Assembly: GCF_014211915.1 (NCBI RefSeq)
Contig: NZ_CP060041.1
Coordinates: 868,001-932,000 of the forward strand
Length of the DNA: 64,000 nt
Reading direction: 5' to 3'
Source: Burkholderia cenocepacia
GTDB taxonomy: Bacteria; Pseudomonadota; Gammaproteobacteria; Burkholderiales; Burkholderiaceae
Part shown: piece by piece, positions 28,310-36,455 of the stretch
How the letters are laid out: each line of letters begins with the position of its first letter
How positions within the stretch are numbered: position 1 is the first letter of the stretch
Notes under the pieces: model-generated
The model's input: the letters and a program-made list of their open reading frames with translations, nothing else
The model's database searches: none
What the model was told of the DNA's origin: nothing
Position numbers and translations under genes: made by a program

Positions 28310-29890
28310 TTACGGCGCGTCCTGAACCTGCCGCGCGACGCGCTGCAGCAGCGCATCGAGGACGGCCATCTCGACGGGCTTCACGAGATGGTCGTCGAAA
28401 CCCGCGTGCGCGGTGTGTTCGAGGTCGGACGCGCGTGCGTGGCCGGACAGCGCGACGCAGGTCGTGTCGCGCAGCGCGTCGATCGCGCGCAGCTCCTGCA
28501 ACAGCGTGAAGCCGTCGACGTCCGGCATCGTCAGGTCGAGGAGCATCAACTGGGGCGCGTAGTCGCGAGCGAGCGCGAGCGCTTCGTTCGCGTTGTACGC
28601 GACGCGCGGCGCGTGCCCTTTCAGTTGCAGCAGCACCGCGAGCGTATCGGCCGAGTCACGGTTGTCGTCGACGACGACGATGCGCAGCGGCTCGACGGCC
28701 GGCTGTCCGGGCGTGGCAGGCGGGGGCGGTGCGGTGTGCTCGTTGCGCGCCACTTGCGCGATCGGCAGCCAGACCGTGAACGTCGCGCCGTGGCCGGGCC
28801 CGCCGCTTTCCGCGGCGATCCGCCCGCCGTGCAGTTCGACGAACGACCGGCAGATCGCGAGACCGAGCCCGAAGCCGCCGGACGGGGAGCGGCCCGTCGC
28901 ACCTTCCTGTTCGAACAGGTCGAAGATCGTTTCGAGCGCGCCGGGCGCGATGCCGACGCCGTGATCGACGACGCTGATCGCCACCGACGGCCCGTCGATC
29001 CGCGCGCCGACGTCGATCCGGCCGCCGTGCGGCGAAAATTTCGATGCGTTGTCGAGCAGGTTGTGCAGTACCTGCACGAGCCGTGCGTCGTCGCCGTGCA
29101 GCACCACGGAGTCGGTCGGCAGGTCGACGCGGATCCACTGCCCGCGGGCGGCCAGCTTGGGCTGGATGCTCTCGACGCCGCGGCACACGATGTCGCGCAC
29201 GGTGACCGGGCGAGCGTCGAGCTCGACCTTGCCGGCCGTGATGCGCCCGACGTCGAGCAGATCGTCGACGAGCCGCGTCAGTTGCGCGACCTGGCGGTTC
29301 ACGGCATCGCGACACTGCGCGAGCACGGGCGCCGGATCGGGGAGGCTCTGCAGCACGCCGACCGAATTGCGCAGCGGCGCGAGATGATTGCGCAGCTCGT
29401 GCGCGAGCATCGCGATGAAGACGCTGAGCCGGTGCGTCGACGCCTCCAGCTCCTCGAGCCGCTTGCGCTCGGTCATGTCGCGCGTGATCTTGATGAAGCC
29501 GCACAGCGCGTGCGTCGCATCGCGCACCGGCGTGATCGTCACGCTCGCCCAGAACTGCGTGCCGTCCTTGCGCACGCGCCAGCCTTCGTCCTCGAAGTGG
29601 CCGTGCGCGGCGGCCACTTCGAGCCCGTGCGACGGCCGGCCGGCCGCGATCGCGTCGGGCGGGTAGAACCGCGAGAAATGGTGGCCGACGATCTCGGCCG
29701 CGCGGTAACCCTTGATGCGTTGCGCGCCGGCGTTCCAGGTCGCGACGTTGCCGTCCGGATCGAGCATGAACACCGCGTAGTCGGTGATCGACTCCACCAC
29801 GGTCTGGAACCGGAATTCGGCGAAGCGGTGCTGCAGATCGCGCGCGTCGGGCGGCGGATGCGGGTGGAAATCGGCGTCGTCTTTCTTCAT
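28310..29890 (-). CDS. Soluble hybrid sensor histidine kinase (PAS-HisKA-HATPase-receiver)
   Basis: A 526-residue cytoplasmic protein with no membrane segment. Order: PAS (about 25-145, with RKDGTQFWASV PAC-type end), HisKA with phospho-accepting His164 (LAHELRN), HATPase_c with N-box HNLLDNASK, DHGVG and GGFGLGLAI, a Pro-rich linker, then a receiver (VVVDDN, phospho-acceptor Asp452 in LLDLTMPD, Lys in LVKPVE). The soluble PAS suggests sensing of a cytoplasmic cue such as redox, oxygen or a ligand; heme or flavin binding cannot be judged. It is convergent with the copper-protein gene. Confidence 0.92.
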   Translation of the reverse strand: MKKDDADFHPHPPPDARDLQHRFAEFRFQTVVESITDYAVFMLDPDGNVATWNAGAQRIKGYRAAEIVGHHFSRFYPPDAIAAGRPSHGLEVAAAHGHFEDEGWRVRKDGTQFWASVTITPVRDATHALCGFIKITRDMTERKRLEELEASTHRLSVFIAMLAHELRNHLAPLRNSVGVLQSLPDPAPVLAQCRDAVNRQVAQLTRLVDDLLDVGRITAGKVELDARPVTVRDIVCRGVESIQPKLAARGQWIRVDLPTDSVVLHGDDARLVQVLHNLLDNASKFSPHGGRIDVGARIDGPSVAISVVDHGVGIAPGALETIFDLFEQEGATGRSPSGGFGLGLAICRSFVELHGGRIAAESGGPGHGATFTVWLPIAQVARNEHTAPPPPATPGQPAVEPLRIVVVDDNRDSADTLAVLLQLKGHAPRVAYNANEALALARDYAPQLMLLDLTMPDVDGFTLLQELRAIDALRDTTCVALSGHARASDLEHTAHAGFDDHLVKPVEMAVLDALLQRVARQVQDAP

Positions 29891-30019
29891 CGGAGCGGCA
29901 GGTCGGAAATACGGGCGGCCGCAGGTCGTCGAACCGCCGCCGGACAAACGGCGGCCGCGCGGATCGAATTGGCACGTCCGAAAGAATAAAGGAACTCGAT
30001 TCGGCTGATCAATGGGCGC

Positions 30020-30033
30020 GCATCGGCCGTGCC
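30020..30033 (-). promoter_or_regulatory. Possible sigma-54 promoter signature (GGCACGGCCGATGC)
   Basis: Minus strand GG-N10-GC, perfect -24 half and ATGC instead of TTGC at -12. It is 130 bases upstream of the hybrid kinase start and back to back with the plus-strand site at 30077. Confidence 0.4.
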
Positions 30034-30076
30034 GTCCGCCGACATGGGCGCCGGCGCGACCGTCGGCGGCCGCCGC

Positions 30077-30090
30077 GGCATGCCGATTGC
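30077..30090 (+). promoter_or_regulatory. Sigma-54 promoter signature (GGCATGCCGATTGC)
   Basis: GG-N10-GC in full GGCAYG-N4-TTGC form, 77 bases before the start of the disordered-protein gene. The same 14 bases occur on the minus strand at 51706. Confidence 0.6.
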
Positions 30091-30166
30091 ACGACCGGAC
30101 AGTCCGCCTGCCGTGCGGCGGCCATCCGGCCGGCCGCCCGGCGGCACGCCAGGCAAGGAGGCCGAC

Positions 30167-30529
30167 ATGAACAGCACCCTGAATCCCGACAACGAACCGG
30201 CCGGCCCGGACGACGACAACGCCCGCCGCGGCCGCGACGGCCGGGCGCTGGGCCCGAGCGACTCGTCCGACAGCGGCAGCGACACGGCGGGCGCGCGTCG
30301 CCATCCGTTCGACGTCGATTCGCCGCTGGACGACCATGCGCTCGAACGCGGCGACGCGTCGCTCGACAGCGACACGGACCGCGCGGGCACCGGCGAGCGC
30401 GCGTCGGCGGATGGCGACTCGACGCTGGAGGAAGGCGCCGATATCGAGCCGGATCGCACCGAGCGGCTGAGCGAGCCGGGCCGGACGGACGAATCGGACG
30501 ACCCGGACGAGGCCGGCGGCGCGCCATGA
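30167..30529 (+). CDS. Acidic intrinsically disordered protein
   Basis: A 120-residue protein made almost entirely of Asp, Glu, Arg, Ser, Gly and Ala, with no hydrophobic core (NEPAGPDDDNARRGRDGRALGPSDSSDSGSD...). CAAGGAGG precedes the ATG and a sigma-54 signature lies upstream, which argues that it is a real gene rather than a chance frame. Such hydrophilic proteins can act as desiccation or stress protectants, but I have no direct evidence for function. Confidence 0.6.
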   Translation: MNSTLNPDNEPAGPDDDNARRGRDGRALGPSDSSDSGSDTAGARRHPFDVDSPLDDHALERGDASLDSDTDRAGTGERASADGDSTLEEGADIEPDRTERLSEPGRTDESDDPDEAGGAP

Positions 30530-30627
30530 CGTCCGGCACGCAAAAACTGCAATCGCGTTGCAGATTGGGGCGCCTGGCGGTTTCCCCGGGCTGCGATGCG
30601 CAACCGTCGCGGCCCGGCAACGGCGCC

Positions 30628-30641
30628 GGCACGCGATTTGC
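30628..30641 (+). promoter_or_regulatory. Sigma-54 promoter signature (GGCACGCGATTTGC)
   Basis: Full consensus GG-N10-GC element, 72 bases before the BON-protein start and followed by an A+T-containing stretch (ATTCACC). Confidence 0.65.
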
Positions 30642-30713
30642 ATTCACCCGACCGACGCGCGACGCGACGCGGCATCGGACCGTGCGCGGCGCGGGCGATC
30701 AAGGAGAGACACG

Positions 30714-31589
30714 ATGCAACGACGATATCCCGGACGGCATGGCGAGCGTGGCGGCTCGCCCGACTGGCACGAGCGCGACGAACGCGCGTACCGGGGCGCC
30801 GGCGAGCGCGGCATCCCGGACGACCCGGCACGGTGGCCGGAAGAAGACTACGAATCGGCTTACCGCCGATTCGCGAGCGAGGACACGGGCCCCGAAGACT
30901 GGGGCAGCGAATGGACGGAGCGCGCGGCGCGGCCGGCCGACCAGCGGCGCGGTGCCGGCGACGCGGACTGGTCGGGTGGCGCGCGCGAGCCGGCGCGGGG
31001 CGCCGAGCGCGGCTACGGTGACCCGGGCCGCCGCGCGCAGGGCCGCGAAGGGCGGTACGGCGGCGAGCGCCCGGAATACCGCGGCCATCACCGGATGGGC
31101 TGGTACGGCAGCGAGCGCGACATAGGCGACCCCCGAGGCGACCCCCGAGGCGACCCGCGCTACGGCGGCAGCGCCCCCGACCTGTCGCGCTTCGGCAGGG
31201 ACACCGAACGCGACGCGCTGCGCCATCGCCGCGGCCCGAAAGGCTATACGCGCTCGGACGAGCGGATTCGCGAGGACGTCTGCGAGCGGCTCGCGCATGC
31301 GCTCGAGATCGACGTGAGCGACGTCACCGTGCAGGTGAAGGAGGGGCGCGTCGAACTGGAGGGCACGGTGCCGGCGCGCTGGATGAAGCACGACATCGAG
31401 GATCTGGCCGACGGTTGTCTGGGCGTGCAGGACGTCGAGAATCGCGTGCGCGTGCGCCGTGACGGCGAACACGATGCCGGCATGGTGCTGCATCCGGATC
31501 AGCGGACCGTCACGCCCACCCAGCCGGCCGCGCGCGACCCCGAGCCCGGCACCGTCGTGGGCGGCCGCGAGCGCGAACCGCGCCACTGA
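30714..31589 (+). CDS. BON-domain protein with long charged N-terminal region
   Basis: A 291-residue protein. The first ~180 residues are low-complexity, rich in Arg, Gly, Glu and Asp, with Trp/Tyr dipeptides and a triple GDPR repeat. The region ~185-260 is a BON domain (DERIREDVCERLAHALEIDVSDVTVQVKEGRVELEGTVPARWMKHDIEDLADGCLGVQDVENRVRV). BON domains bind phospholipids or support membrane-stress proteins such as OsmY. Unlike OsmY this one has no signal peptide, so it would act in the cytosol. AAGGAGAG precedes the ATG. It probably leads the operon with the ABC exporter fusion 47 bases downstream. Confidence 0.8.
   Translation: MQRRYPGRHGERGGSPDWHERDERAYRGAGERGIPDDPARWPEEDYESAYRRFASEDTGPEDWGSEWTERAARPADQRRGAGDADWSGGAREPARGAERGYGDPGRRAQGREGRYGGERPEYRGHHRMGWYGSERDIGDPRGDPRGDPRYGGSAPDLSRFGRDTERDALRHRRGPKGYTRSDERIREDVCERLAHALEIDVSDVTVQVKEGRVELEGTVPARWMKHDIEDLADGCLGVQDVENRVRVRRDGEHDAGMVLHPDQRTVTPTQPAARDPEPGTVVGGREREPRH
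31125..31157 (+). repeat. Short in-frame tandem repeat (12-base unit)
   Basis: About 2.75 copies of GGCGACCCCCGA encoding GDPR GDPR GDPR in the BON protein. The unit is likely to vary by slippage. Confidence 0.8.
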
Positions 31590-31636
31590 CCGCCCGTGCG
31601 TGAAACGGCCCGCCCCCGACCGCGAGCAATGCGTGC

Positions 31637-34438
31637 ATGACGACCGGAATCGACGAAACGCCCATCAAGGATCGTGAGGCGGCAGCCGGCCGCGCCCCCC
31701 GGGGCCGCCGCGACGAGCGCGGCCTGCGGGTGCGGATCGCGGTCGAGCTCTGGCGTGCGATCTGGCATTACCGCACCCGCGTGCTCGCGGCGATCGTGCT
31801 GCTGGTGCTCGCGAAAGCGGCGGCCGTGTCGGTGCCGCTGCTGCTCAAGGACATCGTCGACGGCTTCGGCCGCGTGGCCGGCCAGCCGATGGCGTGGCCG
31901 GTGCTACTGCTGTTCGCGTACGCGGTCGTACGCTTCGCATCCAACGCGCTGAACGAAGTGCGCGACATGACCTTCGTGCAGGTCACGCAGCATACGGTCG
32001 CGTCGTTTACCGTGCGCACGTTCGGCCACCTGCATCGGCTCGGCGCACGCTTTCATGCGCAGCGCGAGACGGGCGCCGTGGTGCGCGACCTCGAGAAAGG
32101 CACGGCCGGGATCGGCTACCTGCTCGGCGTCGCGGTGTTTACGATCGTGCCGACGGCCATCGAGATCGGCTCGGTGCTGGTCATCGTGATCAGCAAGTAC
32201 GGCGGCGGCTTCACGGCGATCATTTTCGTCACGTTCGCCGTCTACGCCGCGTATACGGTGGTGTTTACGCGCCGGCGCATGCGTTACCAGCGGCGCGTGA
32301 ACGCGCTCGAGGCCGAGTCGAATTCGCGCGTGGTCGACAGCCTGCTGAACGTCGACACGGTCAAGTATTTCGCACGCGAGGACGTCGAGCGCGACCGGCT
32401 CGACCGCGTGCTCGACGAATGGCGCGAGGCCGGCGTGGACAACCAGTACGCGCTGTCGGCGCTGCATATCGGGCAGAGCGCATGCATCGGCGCGGGGATC
32501 GCGGCCGTGATGCTGCTCGCCGGGCAGCAGGTCGCGCGCGGCGCGATGACGATCGGCGATCTCGTGCTGATCAACGCGTACATCATCCAGATCAGCCTGC
32601 CGCTGAACGCGCTCGGTTTCGTGTTCCGCGAGGCGAACGACGCGATGACGAACATCGAGCGGCTGTTCGGGCTGCTCGATGCGCGCGGCAGGCCGGGCGA
32701 GGACGGCGATGCGCCCGGCGCGCAGCCGCTCGTCGTGCGCGGCGGCGCGATCGAGTTCGAGCACGTCGACTTCGGCTACGAGCCGAGCCGGCAGATCCTG
32801 TTCGACGTGTCGTTCCGCATCGAGCCCGGGCAGACGATCGCGGTGGTCGGCGGCAGCGGGTCGGGCAAGTCGACGCTCGCGCGGCTGCTGTTCCGGCTGT
32901 ACCAGCCCGATGCGGGCACGATCCGGATCGACGGTCAGGACTTGCGGCTCGTCACCGAGCGCAGCCTGCGCGACGCGCTCGGCATCGTCCCGCAGGACAC
33001 CATCCTGTTCAACGACACGCTCGCGTACAACATCGCGTACGGCAAGCGCGACGCGACCCGCGGCGAGGTGATCGCGGCGGCGCGCGGCGCGCAGCTCGAC
33101 GCGTTCATCGAGCGGCTGCCCGATGCATACGACACGCGCGTCGGCGAGCGCGGCGTACGGCTGTCGGGCGGCGAGCGGCAGCGGGTCGCGATCGCGCGCG
33201 CGCTGCTGAAGGCGCCGCCGATCGTCGTGTTCGACGAGGCGACGTCGGCGCTCGACACGCGCTCGGAGCGCGCGATCCAGCAGGAACTGATGCGCGTCGC
33301 GCAGCATCGCACGAGCCTCATCATCGCGCACCGGCTGTCGACCATCGTCGACGCCGATCGCATCCTCGTGATGGAGCACGGCCGGCTCGTCGAGCACGGC
33401 ACCCACGACGAACTGCTCGAAAGCGGCGGCGTGTATGCGCAGATGTGGTCGCTGCAGGCGAAGCAGCGCGAGCTGGAACGCACGGAAGCGAAGTTCGCGC
33501 GGCAGCCGGTGCGGATCAACCCGCTCGTGTCGCAGGTGCTCGATTCGCTGGCGGAGGCGGCCGCGCGGCGCGGCGTGCCGGTGTTTCGCCATGTGTCGGA
33601 CGAGGATCTCGTCGTCAACGCCGATCCGGCCGCGCTGCGGCGCTTCGTGTGGGAGCTGTGTCGCGGCGCCATCGAAGCGAGCAGCGGCGGGCAGCTCGAG
33701 GTGCGCACCGCGCGCCACGACCCGGAAGCGCGCATCACGATCGCGTGCACGGGCGTCGACGCAACGGAACTGTCGCTGATCGATCTCGAACGATTGCAGG
33801 ACGCGATCGAGGAGGCAGGCGGCTACGTCGTGCGCGAACGCGACGATACCGGCGTGACGCTGCACCTGTCGCTGCCGATGTACGCGGTGGCGCCGGCGTC
33901 GATGCAACCCGCCGGCGCCGTGCCGAACCTGGCCGCCGGCGCGGCGGCCACGGCCAAGCCGCTCGACGGCCTGCGCATCGCGTGCGTGGACGATCACGAC
34001 GAGGCGCGCGAGGCGCTCGGCGCGCTGCTGAAGGTGGCTGGCGCCGACGTGCACGCGTATGCGTCGGGCCAGGCGTTGCTGGACGACCTGTGGCGCGCGC
34101 GCCGGGCCGACTGGCCGGCGCTGCTCGTCTGCGACATCGACCTCGGCGACGACGAGGACGATGGTTACGCGGTGATGTCGCGCGTGCGTCAGCTCGACGC
34201 CGCGCGCGATCGCGACGGCCGCGCGCCGCTCGAGGCGCTGGCGTTGTCCGGCCATGCGCGCGATCGCGACCGCACGCGCGCGGTCGAAGCCGGTTTCCAT
34301 GCGTACCTGACCAAGCCCGCGGTAGCGGCCGACCTGATCGCGGCGTTGCGTGCGCTCGCGTTTTCCTCTGGAGAAATCCATGCCGAACCTTCTGAACCCG
34401 ACGACACCCGAAGCCCTGAACGCGCGTCGCGGCGGTAG
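31637..34438 (+). CDS. ABC exporter (Atm1/HMT1-like) fused to degenerate ATPase-like module and receiver domain
   Basis: A 933-residue fusion. Residues ~40-335 are the six-helix exporter domain. Residues ~368-605 are the nucleotide-binding domain (Walker A GGSGSGKS 405-412, LSGGE 509, Walker B VFDEAT, switch His565), closest in style to Atm1/HMT1 half-transporters. Residues ~628-748 look like a HATPase_c domain lacking the N-box Asn (VWELCRGAIEAS). Residues ~778-905 are a complete receiver: acidic pair Asp785-Asp786, phospho-acceptor Asp833, Ser871, Lys893. This architecture suggests transport gated by phosphorylation. It overlaps the next gene by 59 bases and I see no frameshift. Confidence 0.85.
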   Translation: MTTGIDETPIKDREAAAGRAPRGRRDERGLRVRIAVELWRAIWHYRTRVLAAIVLLVLAKAAAVSVPLLLKDIVDGFGRVAGQPMAWPVLLLFAYAVVRFASNALNEVRDMTFVQVTQHTVASFTVRTFGHLHRLGARFHAQRETGAVVRDLEKGTAGIGYLLGVAVFTIVPTAIEIGSVLVIVISKYGGGFTAIIFVTFAVYAAYTVVFTRRRMRYQRRVNALEAESNSRVVDSLLNVDTVKYFAREDVERDRLDRVLDEWREAGVDNQYALSALHIGQSACIGAGIAAVMLLAGQQVARGAMTIGDLVLINAYIIQISLPLNALGFVFREANDAMTNIERLFGLLDARGRPGEDGDAPGAQPLVVRGGAIEFEHVDFGYEPSRQILFDVSFRIEPGQTIAVVGGSGSGKSTLARLLFRLYQPDAGTIRIDGQDLRLVTERSLRDALGIVPQDTILFNDTLAYNIAYGKRDATRGEVIAAARGAQLDAFIERLPDAYDTRVGERGVRLSGGERQRVAIARALLKAPPIVVFDEATSALDTRSERAIQQELMRVAQHRTSLIIAHRLSTIVDADRILVMEHGRLVEHGTHDELLESGGVYAQMWSLQAKQRELERTEAKFARQPVRINPLVSQVLDSLAEAAARRGVPVFRHVSDEDLVVNADPAALRRFVWELCRGAIEASSGGQLEVRTARHDPEARITIACTGVDATELSLIDLERLQDAIEEAGGYVVRERDDTGVTLHLSLPMYAVAPASMQPAGAVPNLAAGAAATAKPLDGLRIACVDDHDEAREALGALLKVAGADVHAYASGQALLDDLWRARRADWPALLVCDIDLGDDEDDGYAVMSRVRQLDAARDRDGRAPLEALALSGHARDRDRTRAVEAGFHAYLTKPAVAADLIAALRALAFSSGEIHAEPSEPDDTRSPERASRR

Positions 34439-34907
34439 TGCGTTCGCCGACCGCCAGGCCGCGGTGGCGGCCGTCGAGCTGCTGCTGCCGACGCTGTCCG
34501 CCGCGCTGCAGAGCGACTTCGTCGGCGACAGCGGCTGCCTGCACATCGTGATCATGGACCCCGCGCTCGGCCCGCACGACGCGGCGTTCGAGGACGCGAT
34601 CCTGTATGAGTTTTCGCTGCCCGACCCGAAGGACTGGGACGCCGACTATCGCGCCTACGCCCGCGCCAAGGCGCGGCTCTCGTGGGAAACGGGCCGCGAC
34701 GGCCACGTCGTGCAGGCGCTCGAGCCGTATCGGTTGCGCGCGGGCGACACGAACCTGTGGGGCGGTGTCGCGCTCGGCGGCATCGTGGTCGGCGTGTCGG
34801 GTGCGCAGCCGTGGTTCGACGAGGCGTTCGCGGGCTGCATCGCGCACTGCCTGCGCGCGCTCGCGAAGCACCGCGCGCAAGCCACGCCCGACGGGCTCGC
34901 GATCTGA
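34380..34907 (+). CDS. Hypothetical protein overlapping the ABC-receiver fusion
   Basis: A 175-residue soluble protein (MPNLLNPTTPEALNARRGGSAFADRQAAVAAVELLLPTLSAALQ...; later FDEAFAGCIAHCLRALAKHRAQ). The ATG at 34380 is preceded by GGAG and lies inside the last 59 bases of the previous gene, so the two are translationally coupled. The content is mixed alpha/beta with conserved-looking aromatic residues (PDPKDWDADYRAYARAKARLSW). I do not recognise the family; coupling suggests it works with the transporter fusion. Confidence 0.65.
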   Translation: MPNLLNPTTPEALNARRGGSAFADRQAAVAAVELLLPTLSAALQSDFVGDSGCLHIVIMDPALGPHDAAFEDAILYEFSLPDPKDWDADYRAYARAKARLSWETGRDGHVVQALEPYRLRAGDTNLWGGVALGGIVVGVSGAQPWFDEAFAGCIAHCLRALAKHRAQATPDGLAI

Positions 34908-34908
34908 G

Positions 34909-34943
34909 GGGCCGCCCAGGCGCGGCGGCCCGGACCCGTTTTT
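34909..34943 (+). terminator. Intrinsic terminator of the BON-ABC-receiver operon
   Basis: Stem GGGCCGCC/GGCGGCCC (34909-34916 with 34924-34931), seven-base loop, then TTTTT at 34939-34943. It begins two bases after the stop codon. Confidence 0.55.
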
Positions 34944-35010
34944 ACAGCCGGTTATAAAAAAGCCAGCGGGCGCGCGGCACAGCCCGATACGGCACGGGCA
35001 CACGCAGGCC

Positions 35011-35024
35011 GGCACGGTTTTCGC
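35011..35024 (+). promoter_or_regulatory. Sigma-54 promoter signature (GGCACGGTTTTCGC)
   Basis: GG-N10-GC with a perfect -24 half and one change at -12 (TCGC). It is 80 bases before the first gene of the glycan operon, just after the preceding terminator. Confidence 0.5.
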
Positions 35025-35103
35025 TGTACCTCATGCACGGACGGTTGTCGCGACAAGTGTCGCCGTCAGCCGGATGGTTTTCCGACATCGACAGGAGGTG
35101 CAG

Positions 35104-35853
35104 GTGAACGCGACTCACGATCCAGCCAAACCGCCGCTCGCCGGCCGGACCGCACTCGTGACCGGGGGCGGCCGCGGTCTCGGCGAAGCCATTTGCGAAG
35201 AGCTTGCGCAGCACGGCGCGCACGTCGTCGTCGCCGATCTCGACGGCGACCGCGCGGCGGCCGTCGCGCAGCGGCTCGAGCGGCACGGCGGACAGGCGGT
35301 CGGCCGGCCGCTCGACGTGCGCGACGAGGCATCGGTGCTGCAGGTCGTGCACGACGCGCGCGAATCGCTCGGCGAGCTCGACGTGATCGTCAACAACGCG
35401 GCGATCGACGTGACCGCGCCGATCGACGACGTGAGCGTCGACGCGTGGCAGCAGGTGCTGATGACGAACCTGTTCGGCCCGTACCTGATGTGTCACGCGG
35501 CCGTGCCGATGATGAAGGCGCGCGGCAACGGGCATATCGTCAACATCGCGTCGACCGCGTCCAAGCGTGCGTGGCCGAACGCGTCCGCGTATCACGCGAC
35601 GAAGTGGGGGCTGCTCGGGCTGTCGCACGCGCTGCACGCCGAACTGCGGCCGAGCGGCGTGCGCGTGTCGGCGATCGTCGCGGGCGGGATGCGCACGCCG
35701 TTCCTGCTCGACCGTTTCCCGGACATCGACGAGGACACGCTGCAGCCGCCGGAGCACGTCGCGGCCGCCGTGCGCTTCGTGCTGACCCAGCCGCCGGGCA
35801 CCGTGGTGCCGGAGCTGATGGTGCTGCCGATGAAGGAGACGTCATGGCCCTGA
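35104..35853 (+). CDS. Short-chain dehydrogenase/reductase, first gene of glycan operon
   Basis: A 249-residue classical SDR. The cofactor motif is TGGGRGLG, the NNAA motif is VNNAAI, catalytic Ser is in NIASTAS and the YxxxK pair is YHATK. Acidic residues after beta-2 (VADLDGD) favour NAD(H). The start is the GTG at 35104, directly preceded by AGGAGGTG. The stop overlaps the next gene's start by 10 bases. In this context it may modify a sugar nucleotide or lipid precursor; the substrate is not evident. Confidence 0.85.
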   Translation: MNATHDPAKPPLAGRTALVTGGGRGLGEAICEELAQHGAHVVVADLDGDRAAAVAQRLERHGGQAVGRPLDVRDEASVLQVVHDARESLGELDVIVNNAAIDVTAPIDDVSVDAWQQVLMTNLFGPYLMCHAAVPMMKARGNGHIVNIASTASKRAWPNASAYHATKWGLLGLSHALHAELRPSGVRVSAIVAGGMRTPFLLDRFPDIDEDTLQPPEHVAAAVRFVLTQPPGTVVPELMVLPMKETSWP

Positions 35854-36455
35854 AGCGCGAACGGCGGCTGCCCGGCGCGGTGCTGCTCGACAAGGACGGC
35901 ACGCTGCTCGACGACGTGCCGTACAACGTCGACCCCGCGCGCATGCGCCTCGCGCCGGGCGCCGCGCGCGCGCTGCGCACGCTCGGCGCGACCGGCATGC
36001 CGCTGGCGGTCGTGTCGAACCAGCCGGGCGTCGCGCTCGGCCGCTTTACCGAAAACGAGCTTGGCGCGGTCCGCCAGCGCCTCGCCGAACTGTTCGAAGC
36101 AAACGGCGCGACGCTGGCGGATTTTTTTTACTGCCCGCATCACCCGCGGGGCAGCGTGCCGCGCTACACCTGTGACTGCATCTGCCGCAAGCCGCGCCCG
36201 GGCATGCTGCGCCGCGCGCTGAGCGCGCTCGGTGCCGTGCCCGAATGGAGCTGGATGATCGGCGACATTCTCGACGACGTCGAGGCCGGCCGCACCGCGC
36301 GCTGCGGCACGATCCTGGTCGACTGCGGCAATGAGACCGAGTGGCAGCTCAACGCCGCGCGCACGCCGCACCACGTCGTCGATCGCATCGACCTGGCCGC
36401 CGACATCGTCGTGCGCGAAGCCGTGCGCCGGCACGGCTCGTGGGTGCGGCGATGA
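35844..36455 (+). CDS. HAD phosphatase, D,D-heptose 1,7-bisphosphate phosphatase (GmhB)-like
   Basis: A 203-residue HAD-IIIA phosphatase. Motif I is DKDGTLLDD (both catalytic Asp present), followed by VSNQPGVALGRF (motif II Ser) and the zinc loop CPHHPRGSVPRYTCDC with its C-x-H and C-x-C ligands, then CRKPRPGM and the GDILDDVEAG motif. GmhB enzymes make the heptose precursor of LPS or S-layer glycans. Its overlap with a GT9 gene directly downstream (ATGA) supports a heptose role. A second, housekeeping copy would be expected elsewhere. Confidence 0.85.
   Translation: MALKRERRLPGAVLLDKDGTLLDDVPYNVDPARMRLAPGAARALRTLGATGMPLAVVSNQPGVALGRFTENELGAVRQRLAELFEANGATLADFFYCPHHPRGSVPRYTCDCICRKPRPGMLRRALSALGAVPEWSWMIGDILDDVEAGRTARCGTILVDCGNETEWQLNAARTPHHVVDRIDLAADIVVREAVRRHGSWVRR

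Noticed and set aside
30599..31021. Alternative frames overlapping the BON gene (plus strand) as separate small genes
   Set aside because: They are Arg-rich shadows of the low-complexity coding region, without start signals.
31125..31157. Tandem repeat considered as a start of a CRISPR or minisatellite array
   Set aside because: It has fewer than three 12-base units with no spacers, and lies in frame inside a coding region.
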